DNA from: Theristus sp. LFF4_11 | Taxonomy: Eukaryota > Nematoda > Chromadorea > Monhysterida > Xyalidae | Direction: 5' to 3' | Length of the DNA stretch: 64,000 bases | NCBI GenBank assembly: GCA_030248135.1 | Contig: JASANC010004490.1 | Coordinates: 1 to 64,000, forward strand | Shown here: piece by piece, positions 34,774 through 46,312 of the stretch | How positions within the stretch are numbered: position 1 is the first letter of the stretch | Layout: each line of letters begins with the position of its first letter | Translations under genes and position numbers: made by a program | The notes under the pieces: model-generated | The model's input: the letters and a program-made list of their open reading frames with translations, nothing else | Databases searched by the model: none | Told to the model about the DNA's origin: nothing

Positions 34774-36973
34774 ATGAATCGCGTCTTCGAGATTCTACTT
34801 GTGCTTTGTTCAACATTATTAGTGATCAGTTCAGTGCAGCGCAGCACCATAACAATGCAAACCGATGAGGCTAACGTTGCTGGTGCAGCACCGGGTTGCG
34901 TCATGCGTCAACCGCCTCGCGTGTCCTACATTCGAGTGAACACACTGCAGCTCACTGCTGACCAGGCGCTCTCTGCGCTGAAGCAGCATTTGCAAACGCA
35001 AATGGCGCGTCGCACGTTTACGTGGTTTTGCCAGTTCGTGCATTTTTTCCATTGAGCTCCAGCGTGTGTGCGTTTCACAGGGCAGCTGGCTGGTCGCACG
35101 ACACGCCGTGCTTGCGGACGTGCTCACGGTGACGTGCGCCGCTGGGGAGCGCCCCGTGCAGCCGGCTGGTCGTCTGCAAGTCTACGTTGACCGTGCTGCC
35201 GGGGCCTCGCTGATGCGGGGCGCTCAGTTGTTCGCTGCGGGCATACTCGCTTCGAATCAAAGTGTGCACAGTGGCTAAAACACCTTCAACTTTTCGGTTC
35301 CTCCCATCTACTGACTCGTATAGGATCATTAAATACTTTGACAGCGTTCTCGGAGGGAGACGAGTGCTCGGTTTGGATGCAGCTGAGTGGGACAGTGCTA
35401 CGAGGCCAATGTGAACGAGCCCTGGAAGCTGGCAGCAACGTGTTTCTCGGCAACGGACGTCTGCTTGTTCACAGAAAGCAGCTGTTTTCTAAATCATCTT
35501 CGCAACTGCGGTGAGCTTTGTCTGCAAGTTCTTACATTATTTTGTGCGACTGGTCGGTTGACGCGTGCCAACGGTCCGAAAAAAACTCTGGTTGGTTTTG
35601 ACATTGAACTGTTTCAGCCGGTTGTAACGTGTGCGTTGCGCTGTTTTCCAGCGGCGTCGGCGTTGACATGACCGAGCGGGTGTGGCTGAATGCGCCGCTC
35701 GCCGAGCTGCACGAGCAGCGCTGGTGTTCCGTGCAGCACGTGCCGTCCATCGTGTGCTCGCTGCTGCTGGACGCACAGCCCGGCGAGCGCGTCCTGGACA
35801 TGTGTGCCGCGCCGGGCGCCAAGAGCACGCACATTGCATGCAGCATGCGCAATCGGGCACGTTTGCTCCTTGCAATACCACAAGACATGTTGCAAAAGTG
35901 GCTGTCCACTGCAGCCGTAAGCACATTTTGTTGACGTGCTCTGCCAGTTTCACGGTGTGTTTCAACGGCAGGGCCAATTGATCTGCATCGACCGTCACAC
36001 GCCGCGTGTTGAGCGCCTCCGCCGTCGTCTTGCGCTGCACGCGTGCTCCTGTGCACACGTGTTCCAGGCTGACTCCACGAAAATACTGCTGCCATCAACA
36101 GACCACACAACGACGCACACAACGTTGGTGACGCTGATGCGCTTGTTTGTGCCGCTGTTCGTGTCATGTGCCATGATTTCAGCGACTCGGTTGGTCCACC
36201 ATTTGCTAGCGGTTGGTTTGATCGTGTGCTGTTGGATGCGCCGTGTTCAGCGTTGGGTCAACGCCCACTGACACAGCCGCTCACGGACACACAACGGCGC
36301 AGCGAGCACGTCAACCTGCAACGCGCTTTGTTGGCAACCGTAAGGGGGGGAGCACGTTGATGATGATGATGTGGCTGCGCTGATTGCTTCATTTGAATTT
36401 GCACTGTGCAAGCCACCGAGCGCATCCTTGCATTCCGGACGGTGCGCGAAAAAACGCGGCTGCGCTGACACCAAATTGGTTTGCATTTTTTTGTTCAGTT
36501 TTCCGAAAGAAACATTGAAAACACAGGCGGTTGAGCTTGTGCGCGTCGGTGGCACGCTCGTCTACAGCACCTGCTCTGTGTATCCGCCTGAAAATGAACA
36601 GCAGATCGAATGGCTTTTGCAGCGATGGCCTTCGATGCGACTCGCCGAAATCAATGAAAGCCTGTTGCCTGTTGATCAGCTTGGCGCTGAATTGGTGCTG
36701 CTCAGTGCTCATTGTTTGTTCTCTTGTGCGTCTTCTATGGTAGTTAGCAGGTTTTGAGGTAGTTTTCATTCTGGCTGTATTTCGCAGAGCTCTGGAATGG
36801 TGAAATTTGACCCGCAAACGCGATGCGCTAGGCACAAACCGACTGGGCGATGTTGCATTGATGACGAGCTGTGCGACGAGGCTGCACTGTTCGCACGTGT
36901 GTGTGACGATGACACTGCGCCTGCAAATGATTCTATTGGATTTTTTATTGCGAAATTCACCAAAGTTTGCTGA
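34774..36973 (+). CDS. NSUN6: NSUN6 homologue, tRNA m5C methyltransferase, 8 exons
   Basis: NSUN6 methylates C72 in the acceptor stem of tRNA-Thr and tRNA-Cys. Exons: 34774-35037, 35081-35261, 35324-35510, 35652-35916, 35972-36123, 36183-36339, 36527 to 36694 (or 36739), 36788-36973. An N-terminal YIRVNT segment is followed by a PUA domain (MRGAQLFAAGILASNQ, then GSNVFLGNGRLL). The Rossmann-fold core has motif I VLDMCAAPGAKSTHIA, LICIDRH, motif IV LLDAPCSALGQRP and motif VI GGTLVYSTCSV, so both catalytic cysteines are present. The end SIGFFIAKFTKVC is typical. The start is uncertain: ATG at 34774 adds a hydrophobic leader unlike the family, and ATG at 34855 gives ~492 aa, nearer the human 469. 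Exon 4 carries ~21 extra residues after motif I if the GTAAGC donor is right. AATAAA is at 37061. Confidence 0.9.
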
Positions 36974-37060
36974 TCCTGCGGTCCTGCACTGCTGATGGAT
37001 GTGATTTGAATTGTGCGGTTATGAGTTTCACAAGTAGGGAATATGAAAAGTTCAGAAATA

Positions 37061-37066
37061 AATAAA
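37061..37066 (+). terminator. Polyadenylation signal of NSUN6
   Basis: AATAAA about 90 bases after the NSUN6 stop codon. Confidence 0.6.
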
Positions 37067-37074
37067 ACAGTGTT

Positions 37075-40010
37075 CTGGTGTTGCTTTGTTTGTTGTGACG
37101 TTCAAAGTTGCATCCGCTGGTCAAGCTGCTTGCTGCCATATAGCTGACACACACTGTAGCTTTTTTTCTGCGCAACCTTGCCGAAATTTTTTTTAAGTTT
37201 AAAAAACTTGACTTATAAAAATTATTTTCAACCTTTTAAATTATTTTCAACCTTTTTCACTTGCTTTTCGAAGTACTCGTAGCTGTATTTGAAACTGCGT
37301 TTTGATTTTTTGTCCTGGGTACCATACCATCATTGACATGATGACAGCAATCTCGATGGACCGGATATCGTCACAAAATGTTGACGGCACAAAGCTGCTT
37401 TTATTCCGTCTGGTAGTTTTCAACCGGAAGGCGAGGTAACGACTTTTATTCGCGTTGTTAAATCGAGACAACAGTTTTATATTGTTTCCAGACCAGTTTA
37501 GTTGCGAACGCTGCTGCAATTGTCCGGAAATTATTGTTTGGAATGGCAGAAAAAGTGCGTTTCTGACAACCGCAGTGACATGACGTGCATGACCAAGGGA
37601 AATGTGCGTGCTCAATCAGCCAATGAAAAGACGCCTGTGCGATTGGCGGAACGCTCCGCAGCCACTGACTTTCATCGGCAACCGTGAACGTAACACTGAC
37701 CGTTGCGCCACGTTAATCACACAATTCGCAAATTGATCGCATGAGCGAGTAATAACTGGCGATAATTTATGGGCGTTTAAAGAAAAAAATACAGCCAGCC
37801 GTTACACAACCAACGCCAACGCTGGCTTGTGTGTCGACATGAATATTACTTACTGCATATCTAATCGAAAATCAAGATCAACACAATGTCAACAAACGCA
37901 CATGTGAAAGTACGGGTTGAAGCCAAAATTGGCTTCAGATGGGTGACACCTGCACAACGCATGAAACTTGTTATTCGGTGTTTTAACTCGTTATTATGAG
38001 CAGCATTCTGGTGTGCACCGGCACTGGGCGGGGTTGTACAAGTTGATAAAAAAGGGCAAAAAGTGTCATGATGAAGTTTCAATAAACTGGTGCGCTCAGT
38101 TTGTTTTCAATTGTAACTTTGTTTTGTGTTTTAGGCACAAAAATGCAATGTGCAAAATTTTTAATGGCCAATCAAGGTGTCATCATTGTTTCGACGTGAC
38201 CGGATCGTGATGATGCGCTTCGATTACTGTCCGACGTTGCGTTTGACCGTTCAAAACTGCCGCTGGTAATTTTCTATTCACTCTTGAAATTTATTTCGCA
38301 TTAATGAATTTCTTCTTCCAACAAGTAAACAGGTAGGAACAGGTACGAAGTGCGAAAGCAATCAAGATTATTCTTGCGCAATTTGTCATTTTCACTTCTT
38401 TTTCTCCTGCCCGCTACCAGTCTACGCTGATAACACTGAATGACAATTGTCAGACAATGTTTTCAATTAAAGACGTACGCACTTGTTCGGTGCGCTAACG
38501 TGTTACACAACCATAACGTGTACAAATGTAAAATTAAACAATAACATTTTCACACGCCCGTTTTCCCCCGGTTTTCTCTGTTAAAACGGGCGCAAAAAAT
38601 CAATCGATCAATCAACAAGCGCAGGTCAACACAAAATGCGTAATATTTGTTTTAAAACCTTATTTCACTTTCGCTTTCCCGAAGAAATCGTGTGGATACA
38701 ACAGGAAACGTATATTAATGATGAAACCAGTTTGTGGCACGTGTGAGAAACGCACCTTATCAGTCAGACTTTCACTTTACCGTAGTCGACAGTGGCGCAC
38801 GCAACGACGCGTGTAACCAGTCATATTAGTATTATTACTACGAGCCCGATGACTGACGTTTGTGTCGTTGGGTAAAAAGAACAATTTACAATTGCCGCCA
38901 TTGAAAAAATCGCTCTTTATTGTATAACTGTTTGTGTGCACTGGCGAATTTACAGCGATTTATCTGAACGCAAAAACACAGTCGGCTGGGGGTGTTAAAG
39001 TTTTATCTTATGAAAGGCGAAAGTCCAAAGAACGTGTCGATGCATCTCGCGTTGGATCACACGCAGTATTGGCATGTAAATTGTTGTTTTTGGATATTCT
39101 TATTGTTTGTTTGTTGTTGCTCTGTGTTTCAAGAGTGTCGTCAGAGCAGTACGTTCTTGTGACAGAAACTTCAACTTTTCGGTAATTCTTTGCCGACTGT
39201 GTGTGGTGTGTGTGTTGTTGTGGCAAAAACAGTTGCTACACTGAGAAACCGATAAATATAAAAACGTGTCGTTCCTAGTGACTGTTGAACTTGCTGCATT
39301 CCTTATTTTTGAATATTTATGAAAGCGAAAACTGCAGATTGTTGGCGTGTATTGTTTGTGTGCATGAATGACCGATTGCCGATCGGACACGCCTAGTGAG
39401 CCCGTATGAATGACACATGGACAAAAGACCAGTTCGTGTGCCTCTGTAATTGCATAGTCCGTCATAAACTCGTACATATTCCGACAGTGTTTGCGGAAAA
39501 CCAAAACATAACTTCTGAAACAGTTTCGCGCGCACACAGCAATTAAAAGCCTCAATAGGCATATTTTTTTCAAGAAATATGCTCAAGAATGCGCATCTGA
39601 AAGACACTGTGTCAATTGTGTCGTATTCTCTTTTCCTTTTTCGCAGAATCTCAAGTATGCGCGTCAAGTTGGTCCCATCTCTTGTGTGCGTGAATTGATT
39701 CGACTTCACCACTCAAGTAGCATTTGTGTGGGTACAATTTCTTATGATTTCAGATTAATCAGATAAAAAAACAGACACGACAAGCGATTCCGGGAAGAAG
39801 CGACCGAGTCAAGTGCTGTGAATCTTGACGACTTGGAGTGAAGAGTGCAAGTGCAAAGGGCTCTGGTTCAACGAGACTCATCTTCTGACGTCCAAGATCG
39901 CATAAAGAGGCGGTCGCGACAGACGAAACGCATTTGTTCGTTGTTGCCGACCACTGCATTCTGGCACCATTGTGCTCAGAGAAGACCACCACTGAAACAT
40001 TAAAATACGC
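37075..40010. other. Intergenic region, no supported gene
   Basis: Contains only short ORFs on both strands (longest 122 codons at 37247-37615 minus and 157 at 39100-39573 minus), with low-complexity composition and no family signature or splice partners. It probably includes the promoter of the cuticlin gene at its right end. Confidence 0.4.
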
Positions 40011-40011
40011 G

Positions 40012-43000
40012 ATGTTGTCTTCGTTCGCAACGACCGTGAGCAGCAGAGCAGCAGTGCTGGTGTGCGTGCTGCTGGCTGACGTCATCAGTGGCATTCCGGT
40101 CGACAACGGCGTCGAGAACGACCCGGAAGTGGCGTGCCAGTCAAACTCGATCATGTTTAGCGTCGCCACCAGAAATCCGTTCGAGGGACATGTCTTTGTC
40201 AAAGTCAGAGTCGTGCTCATGTTTGCGACTTTTGGGCGTTGCAGTGTCGTTGCCGTGCTATTTCTCCGGAATGAGCAGAAACGCCTGAATGTTCGCTTTA
40301 TTTTCTCTCTTGTGATCTGTTTCTACTGCAGGGCCGTTACAACGATCCGGGCTGTCGCGACGACCGTGGCGGGCGCAGCACTGCCAGCATTTCGTTGCCG
40401 TTCACCGACTGCGGCGTCGTGCGCCAACGGTCGCTCAATCCGAAGGGAATATTCGTCTCTGTCACCGTCGTTGTTTCGTTCCATCCGTATTTCATCACAA
40501 AAGTCGATCGGGCTTATCGCATCGAATGCTTCTACATGGAGGCCGACAAAACTGTTGCCACTCAAGTGGAAGTGAGGTGGGTGGCGCTATTTAGCTTTCA
40601 TCGGTGATGTACGTTCGTGCACACCAACATGCAGTGAGAATGTGTGCGAATACGTGCGATGTTCCTGCGGATTATGTAACTTTGGTGACTCTGCTTTTTC
40701 CACGACAGACAGTGCACCATTTAATGAAACAGGAAACATTCTGAAAACATGTCTTGGCTTTTGCGAAATGTTTCTCTTATTGCTTCAAAACATTTTCAGT
40801 GTGCAGGGTGGTCCGTAACTAGTGATACCAACTTTGAAGTGATAAGCTCGTCAACCGTTCACGTACTTCAATCAAAATTTTAACCAAATAATTTAGAAGG
40901 TAACTTAGATTTCCACCATTTTTCAACCAAAAATCTTTTAGTACTTCACCAAGCTGAACAAAAATACAGGAATATTAATTCACGATTTAGGTTTAGCATT
41001 TCAGCCAAGGGTTCGAACTGTGCAGTTCAAACATCATGGCTCTTGCGTGTTCCGTGTTATGCGTGTGATAAAGACACTTGGTCAAACATTTGACTCAATT
41101 ATTCCTGTAGCTCTACTTTGTGAAATGTACCGGTAGCTAGTTAGTAGTTGGCATAATCAATTTTATTATTAAAACGTTTCAAAACATAAAAACGTCAATA
41201 GAATTGCGTTATTAATTCCCGAAACGTCCATTAACATGGAAAACTTGTAGTGTCACAGTTTTCAGCTTGGCATGAATTAGCCGTTCAATATTTTTAACTG
41301 AATTTTACTGAAACCATAAGTTGATGTTTTCTAAATACAATGTAGCTAGATAAAATTTCAAACAAAATATTCCAACGGTTAATGAGCTACAGCCCTTCAA
41401 AGTTTGTATCACTACTATGGACCACCCTGGCGTTTGAAACATAACGTACTTTTTGTTCATTTTTCACTTGTTTGCCCTTCAATGATCTGAGGGTTTTTTT
41501 TAATTTTTGTGTGTTGTATATTTTTACTGCTTAATACGTTTGTGGGTTTTCAGCATGATTTCGACTGATTTTCGAACAGCAAATGTTCCAATGCCGATTT
41601 GCCGCTACGAAATCTTGGATCGTGCGGGTCCGACGGGACAACCAGTGAAGTACGCAGTGATTGGACAAAGTGTCTATCACAAATGGACTTGCGACACTCA
41701 AACAGGTAAGTTCGTCTGCAACTTTCTGTTCACTCAACTCACGTAGATTATGTTTTAACGCTTTCTTCAAACTTTTGCCTCTGAAAAAAAACGTTGTAAG
41801 CGTGTTTTATTCTCCAAAAAATTACTGGTGCCAAACCTAATGTATCTGTCGGTGTCAATTAGGATAGACCTTTTGATAGTCTTCAATGATATTTTAATCT
41901 TTGCGGACTATAAAAAGTTTAGACTGAATTAATTTGCGTTAGTGTCGCACGATTATAATCTGTAATGATAAACGCACGTTCAGAGTGTGCGCATCTCAGA
42001 TTTATGTTTGAAAAAACCAGCCCCAATAAAATGCATGTGAATGAACAGATGAATGTTCGTAATTTGATGACACCTTATAAATAAAAGAAACATGCCAGTG
42101 AGTTTGTGTGTTTTTCAGTGGACACGTTTTGCATGTTGATTCACTCGTGTTTTGTGAACGATGCCAGCCGCGGTGATCGATTCGATCTTATCGATGAGCA
42201 AGGATGCAGTCTCGACAAATATTTGCTCGGAAACATCGAGTATTGCCACCCGCTATCATGCCAAATCTACACTTTCTCTTCTTCATTTGATTATAGCGCG
42301 CTGATTATTTCTTGCTTCATCACTCTTTATTACCAATTGATTTTTTAACGGTCGAGTAATCGTTTAAAAACGATTTCGCAATCTTTGAACGTTTTCAGAT
42401 ATTTAGGGAACGAATGCTGTAAAGACTGAAAAAGAGTAAATTTGCAATCACTAGTCTGAATATCTGAGTAAGCAACGCATTTTCTGAAAAAGTAATTGCT
42501 AATGAAGTGTCATGCTAATTTACTGCGTTTGACCTTGCGGTAAGCTATCCATGTCATTGGTTTAAAATTGTCTAATTTCATTTGATAAAAAATCCTCAAA
42601 GGTACGTCACAAATTTGATGGGCGCCGTCGAGTCGCATGTGTTCAAGTACGCTGACCGCTCGCAGTTGTACTTTCAATGTCAAATTGAGATTCTCGTCAA
42701 AGTGCGTTCACTCGTGTGCCGTCGTGCTGGTTGCAGATGTTGTCGTTTTGATGTTTCTGTTTCTATTTTAAATAAATGTATCCTTTATGCGATTATTTCA
42801 GTCACAGTAAATTTCTAAACTTTTGAGTGCATCAACGTTTTGGTTTTAAAATACCAAATCAGTAAAAAAATCGGAAACTGTGTCATGGCAAGCGCAAACA
42901 TTACAGGAGCCAGACGTGGCGTGTCCGAAGCCAACGTGTTTTGCAAGCAGACGACTGCGGCGCTCTGCTGCTGCATTGCGACACAAGCACAGCAACAACA

Positions 43001-43636
43001 CTAGACCAGTGGCGTGGTCGAGACCGTCCGAACAAACAGAAGTACACGCGCATCCTGTTGGAACATGGGATGTACAAGCACCACCGCTGGAAGCACTCGA
43101 GGTCGATGACAGCCTGGTCGGTTTCATTTCAAAATATTTTGTATAGCTGGGTGTGAATCCGTGTTGGGTCTCCGCTTGATCTTGCCGCACATGCTGGCTC
43201 AGAACTTCAGCTCTTGATTTTTATGATTTCCGTTTTATGCTGATGCCGTCTAATGCATAAAATGTTGGAATGGTTTTTTTTCAGTTAAATTCCGTTTCTT
43301 GCCAATCAGCATGACCTTTGTGTAATCGTTGCCTAGTGATCAAAAGTACAGAAGTGTTTTTCAGTCATCGCAAGTGAGCGTGCCAAACTTGAGACCCGAC
43401 ATTTTGTACACGCAGTCTGGCGGCTCGGGCACACCGGAAGCCAGCGTTTGCTTCAGTCCTACCGGTCTGTTTCAATTGATCGCACTTTCAACAAGTTTCA
43501 CAAAAATTAAAAAAACTGAAAGTTCTTTTCAGGTTTCACAATATTAGTGGCGTTTATGCTGCTAACACTGATCACTGCTGTCACGCTGGGAGCACTGCTC
43601 TCCTACAGACGCTCATCAAAACTGTTATTCTACTGA
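40012..43636 (+). CDS. Cuticlin-like ZP-domain protein, 8 exons, 407 aa
   Basis: Cuticlins are ZP-domain proteins secreted by the nematode epidermis and cross-linked into the cuticle. Exons: 40012-40203, 40332-40576, 41554-41705, 42119-42239, 42602-42701, 42907-43116, 43365-43464, 43533-43636, all phase-compatible. A signal peptide lies at 1-27 (hydrophobic run AVLVCVLLADVISG). The ZP domain (about 38-285) has NPFEGHVFVKGRYNDPGCR, SLNPKGIFVSVTVVVSFHP, KVDRAYRIECFYMEADKTV, MPICRYEIL, YHKWTCDTQT, HSCFVND, GCSLDKYLLGNIEY and VFKYADRSQLYFQCQI, all close to CUT-1-type proteins with conserved cysteines. A basic RRLRR at 285-289 is the expected furin-like cleavage site, followed by a linker and a C-terminal membrane span (~375-397) with a short Arg-containing tail. 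The architecture is complete. Confidence 0.93.
40804..41429. mobile_element. MITE in cuticlin intron 2
   Basis: CAGGGTGGTCCGTAACTAG at the left faces the inverse CTACTATGGACCACCCTG at the right. The inverted similarity continues through AGTGATAC and AACTTTGAAG for about 80 bases. No TA or other clear target duplication is visible. Non-coding. Confidence 0.7.
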
Positions 43637-44480
43637 TCGTTGAGCACCCAACGACAACCGCAAAACTATTCGGTTCGGAGTTACCAAAAAAGACTTCAAT
43701 ATTACTTACGTGTTGTTCCTGCTGCTGGTCAAGAAACTGCTAAAAATGTGAGCGACAGAAATCCATTCGGACTGATGGGGCCGCCGTCATTTTTTTTGCA
43801 CGAAACAACAAGGATCGCTGACCAAGCTGAACACGGGTGTTTTCCGTCCTGTATATCGCGTGTCTTTTGTTGCGGTCTGCTATTGTTGCATACACCCCTT
43901 CTTGCATGCCACTGTGGTCATTAGCTTTACGACGACCTTAATCCACTCTGACAAACACCTTTCATTGTGGCCGTCACGATTTGTTTTTTTTAATTGTAAC
44001 TTGTGTATTGTTGTGATCGGTAAAAGTCTGATTTGTTGGTGTCCGCATTCGTTTTGTTTTTCACAATTTTATTGTTTATTTAAAAATATATAATTAATGA
44101 TGAGTTGTGGCTGTGTGCCTGATTGCTTGTTGCTAGGGTGCAATTGAAAAAACACCTGTGAGCTGTTTTTAGCATTTAGTTTTTACTTTGCTAGTTGTGT
44201 TTCATACAGTAAGTGGTAAAGCATTGTAAATGGAAAATATTTTGCCGGCTGATCAAAATATCTTTCTTTTATGTTGACTAATTTTAATCGAAGACTTTTT
44301 ACAATTTGTTGTGAAATTGTATCGCCTGTGTTTTGCAGGTGTTTTTATCACTGTTCCAAGAAACTGTTTGCATTTTGTTTTGACACCACAGGAATCAAAT
44401 CAGCCAAAAATTTTATATTTGCTGTTTTGTAGCTTGCAAACTTTAGATGTGCAAACTTCACCGTCAGACCATATCGCAGA
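43637..44480. other. 3' flank of the cuticlin gene, no gene seen
   Basis: AT-rich sequence with short ORFs only. It probably contains the cuticlin 3' UTR, though no strong AATAAA is close to the stop. Confidence 0.35.
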
Positions 44481-44489
44481 CACCTCATA

Positions 44490-44772
44490 CAGTACGGCCG
44501 AATAAATAAGGCAGTCCTTGTATTCTCCATCAAGGCGGGATTTGTTGCAGACCAGGAGTTGTCTTTTTCAACAATACCAAGATAATTCCCAATCGTGTGT
44601 GCAATGTACAAAGAATGAACAGAATAAATAGCACGAATAAATTAATCAATGAAAAACACGATTAAATTTACAAACAATCATTGGCCCACTGAGTGTCTTT
44701 TTTCTTTCATTCAAACTTCTCGCGCTACGCGCACCCTGAAAAAAGCTGCCATGTTTACTCGGCCATTCCGTA
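44490..44772. mobile_element. MITE family C, copy 1
   Basis: Begins GTACGGCCGAATAAA and ends TTTACTCGGCCATTCCGTAC, partial inverses of each other. It shares TTGTCTTTTTCAA and CCTGAAAAAAGCTGCCATG with a copy at 46036-46312. Length ~280 bp, no coding content. Confidence 0.65.
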
Positions 44773-44949
44773 CCAATGTACTTTTACTGGACTTTTATTC
44801 TAAAAGTGCCCAGTCAGCGCAACAAAAACCGTTGTCATATTGAACGTAGTGAAGTTTGAATATCTTGATCTTGCAGTTGTGTGCTGCTCTTTGTGATATG
44901 CTGACATGAATGTGATCGATAAAATTATTTCAGTTTGTTTTGTCGCGGT

Positions 44950-45778
44950 TCATTCGTCGGTGAACTGAATCGGCGATGCAAGTGAGTAGCGCATGCCAGT
45001 GACTGCTCGATGCAACAGATTCAGCATTGAATCACCAGTGACAAAGACACCCAGAAACGTCGCGTTCAGCAGTGCGCCAGCGAGCGGCAGCCAAGCGCGC
45101 CCGTGATGCGGCGATGCGAGCGCAGCCAGCGAGCATGCGAGCGCAATCGCCGACGTGTGCATCAGCAGATAGCAAACGTCCACCAACGCCAGCCAACCGA
45201 TGGCAGCCTGGTGCACAGTGCGCTGCTGCTCCGTTTGTATCGAGAGCGCCAGTCTGTTGACGACCGCCGTTCGCTCGGCGCTGCAGTAGAACTGCGGCAC
45301 GTAGGCAGCGATGCCACCGCTGATGCCAACGGACACGCCGAGCAGCAGCTGCAGCACGCGTGTGCGAGCATCGCTGCCGTGCTCCGGTGCGTGCGTTGTG
45401 TCACGGGCGACCATGAAGCAACACACGAGGCTGACAAACACCGGCACACAGCACAGCCATTGATGTTCGCTGCACTGCACCGACCAGCGCACGCTCAGCT
45501 CCTGCTGTTTATCGTGAAACAGTTCCATTGGAAATTGTGACGAAAACTCGTTGTTTTGCACAGGGCGCAAAAGAGTGCTTGTTTACCGTTTGTTGCTTCG
45601 GACGCAGCACAACGAATCGCAAATAATAAGACACGTGCCAGGGATAGTCATCAGATGAGCTGCTGTTCGCAACGCGCATCGCTAAGCGCTGTTCAATCGG
45701 CCAGCTAATACGTCCGAAAACATCTGAACCAATTGAAAAACTTGAGTTCTGCGCTGCATTGCATCTTCCAATCATCAT
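44950..45778 (-). CDS. Putative four-pass membrane protein, 2 exons, ~262 aa
   Basis: Exon 2 (45546-44950) is an open frame with four hydrophobic stretches: LCCVPVFVSLVCCFMVA, LLLGVSVGISGGIAAYVP, VCYLLMHTSAIALACSLAAL and LAGALLNATFLGVFV, ending in ...SPIQFTDE. It reads through to 45570, but a better start is the ATG at 45778. Exon 1 (45778-45587) encodes a soluble N-terminus with NSS glycosylation-type sites and joins exon 2 in phase 0 across a 40-nt intron (GTAAAC ... CGAG); the donor is good, the acceptor poor. The GC-rich, codon-like composition stands out from the AT-rich surroundings. I do not recognise the family. The N-terminal exon could belong elsewhere. Confidence 0.5.
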
Positions 45779-46035
45779 TCTCTAAACATAAGAATTAACA
45801 TTGGAAAGAAACGAATATTTATGAATAGTCGACACGCACGAGCTGACACGGTGAATGTTTTGTCAAAAGCTTGTTTGAACAGGCTCGATGGACATAATGA
45901 CAAAACATTGTGCATGTTTGCGTTGGATAGCACAACTGTTGGTGATGCTAGACTACAGCAGCTGAAATGGACAGCATTTTCTTGTACTATATGTCGGTGG
46001 CTTACTTTGAATGCAAAATCCTATGTTTTTGATGT

Positions 46036-46312
46036 ACAGTATGGCCGAATAAAAAAGGCAGCCCGTCAAGGCGGGATCAGTCGCAGACTAGGAGTTGTCT
46101 TTTTCAAAAATGCCAACATAACTCCTAATCATGTGTTCAAGGGAGCAAGAATAAACATAATGGCACGAAGAATACATTAGTCTGAAAAAACACGTCAAAT
46201 TTGGCACACATGTTGGTTTCTGAACGTCTATTTTCTTTCATTCAAATTTCGCGCGCTCCTTGCACCCTGAAAAAAGCTGCCATGTTTACTCGGTTATTCC
46301 GTTAAACAAACC
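46036..46312. mobile_element. MITE family C, copy 2
   Basis: Starts GTACAGTATGGCCGAATAAA and ends TTTACTCGGTTATTCCGTTA, with the same internal landmarks as the copy at 44490-44772. Diverged, non-coding. Confidence 0.65.

Noticed and set aside
37247..37615. 122-codon minus-strand ORF between NSUN6 and cuticlin
   Set aside because: No recognisable domain, no splice partners, AT-rich and low-complexity composition.
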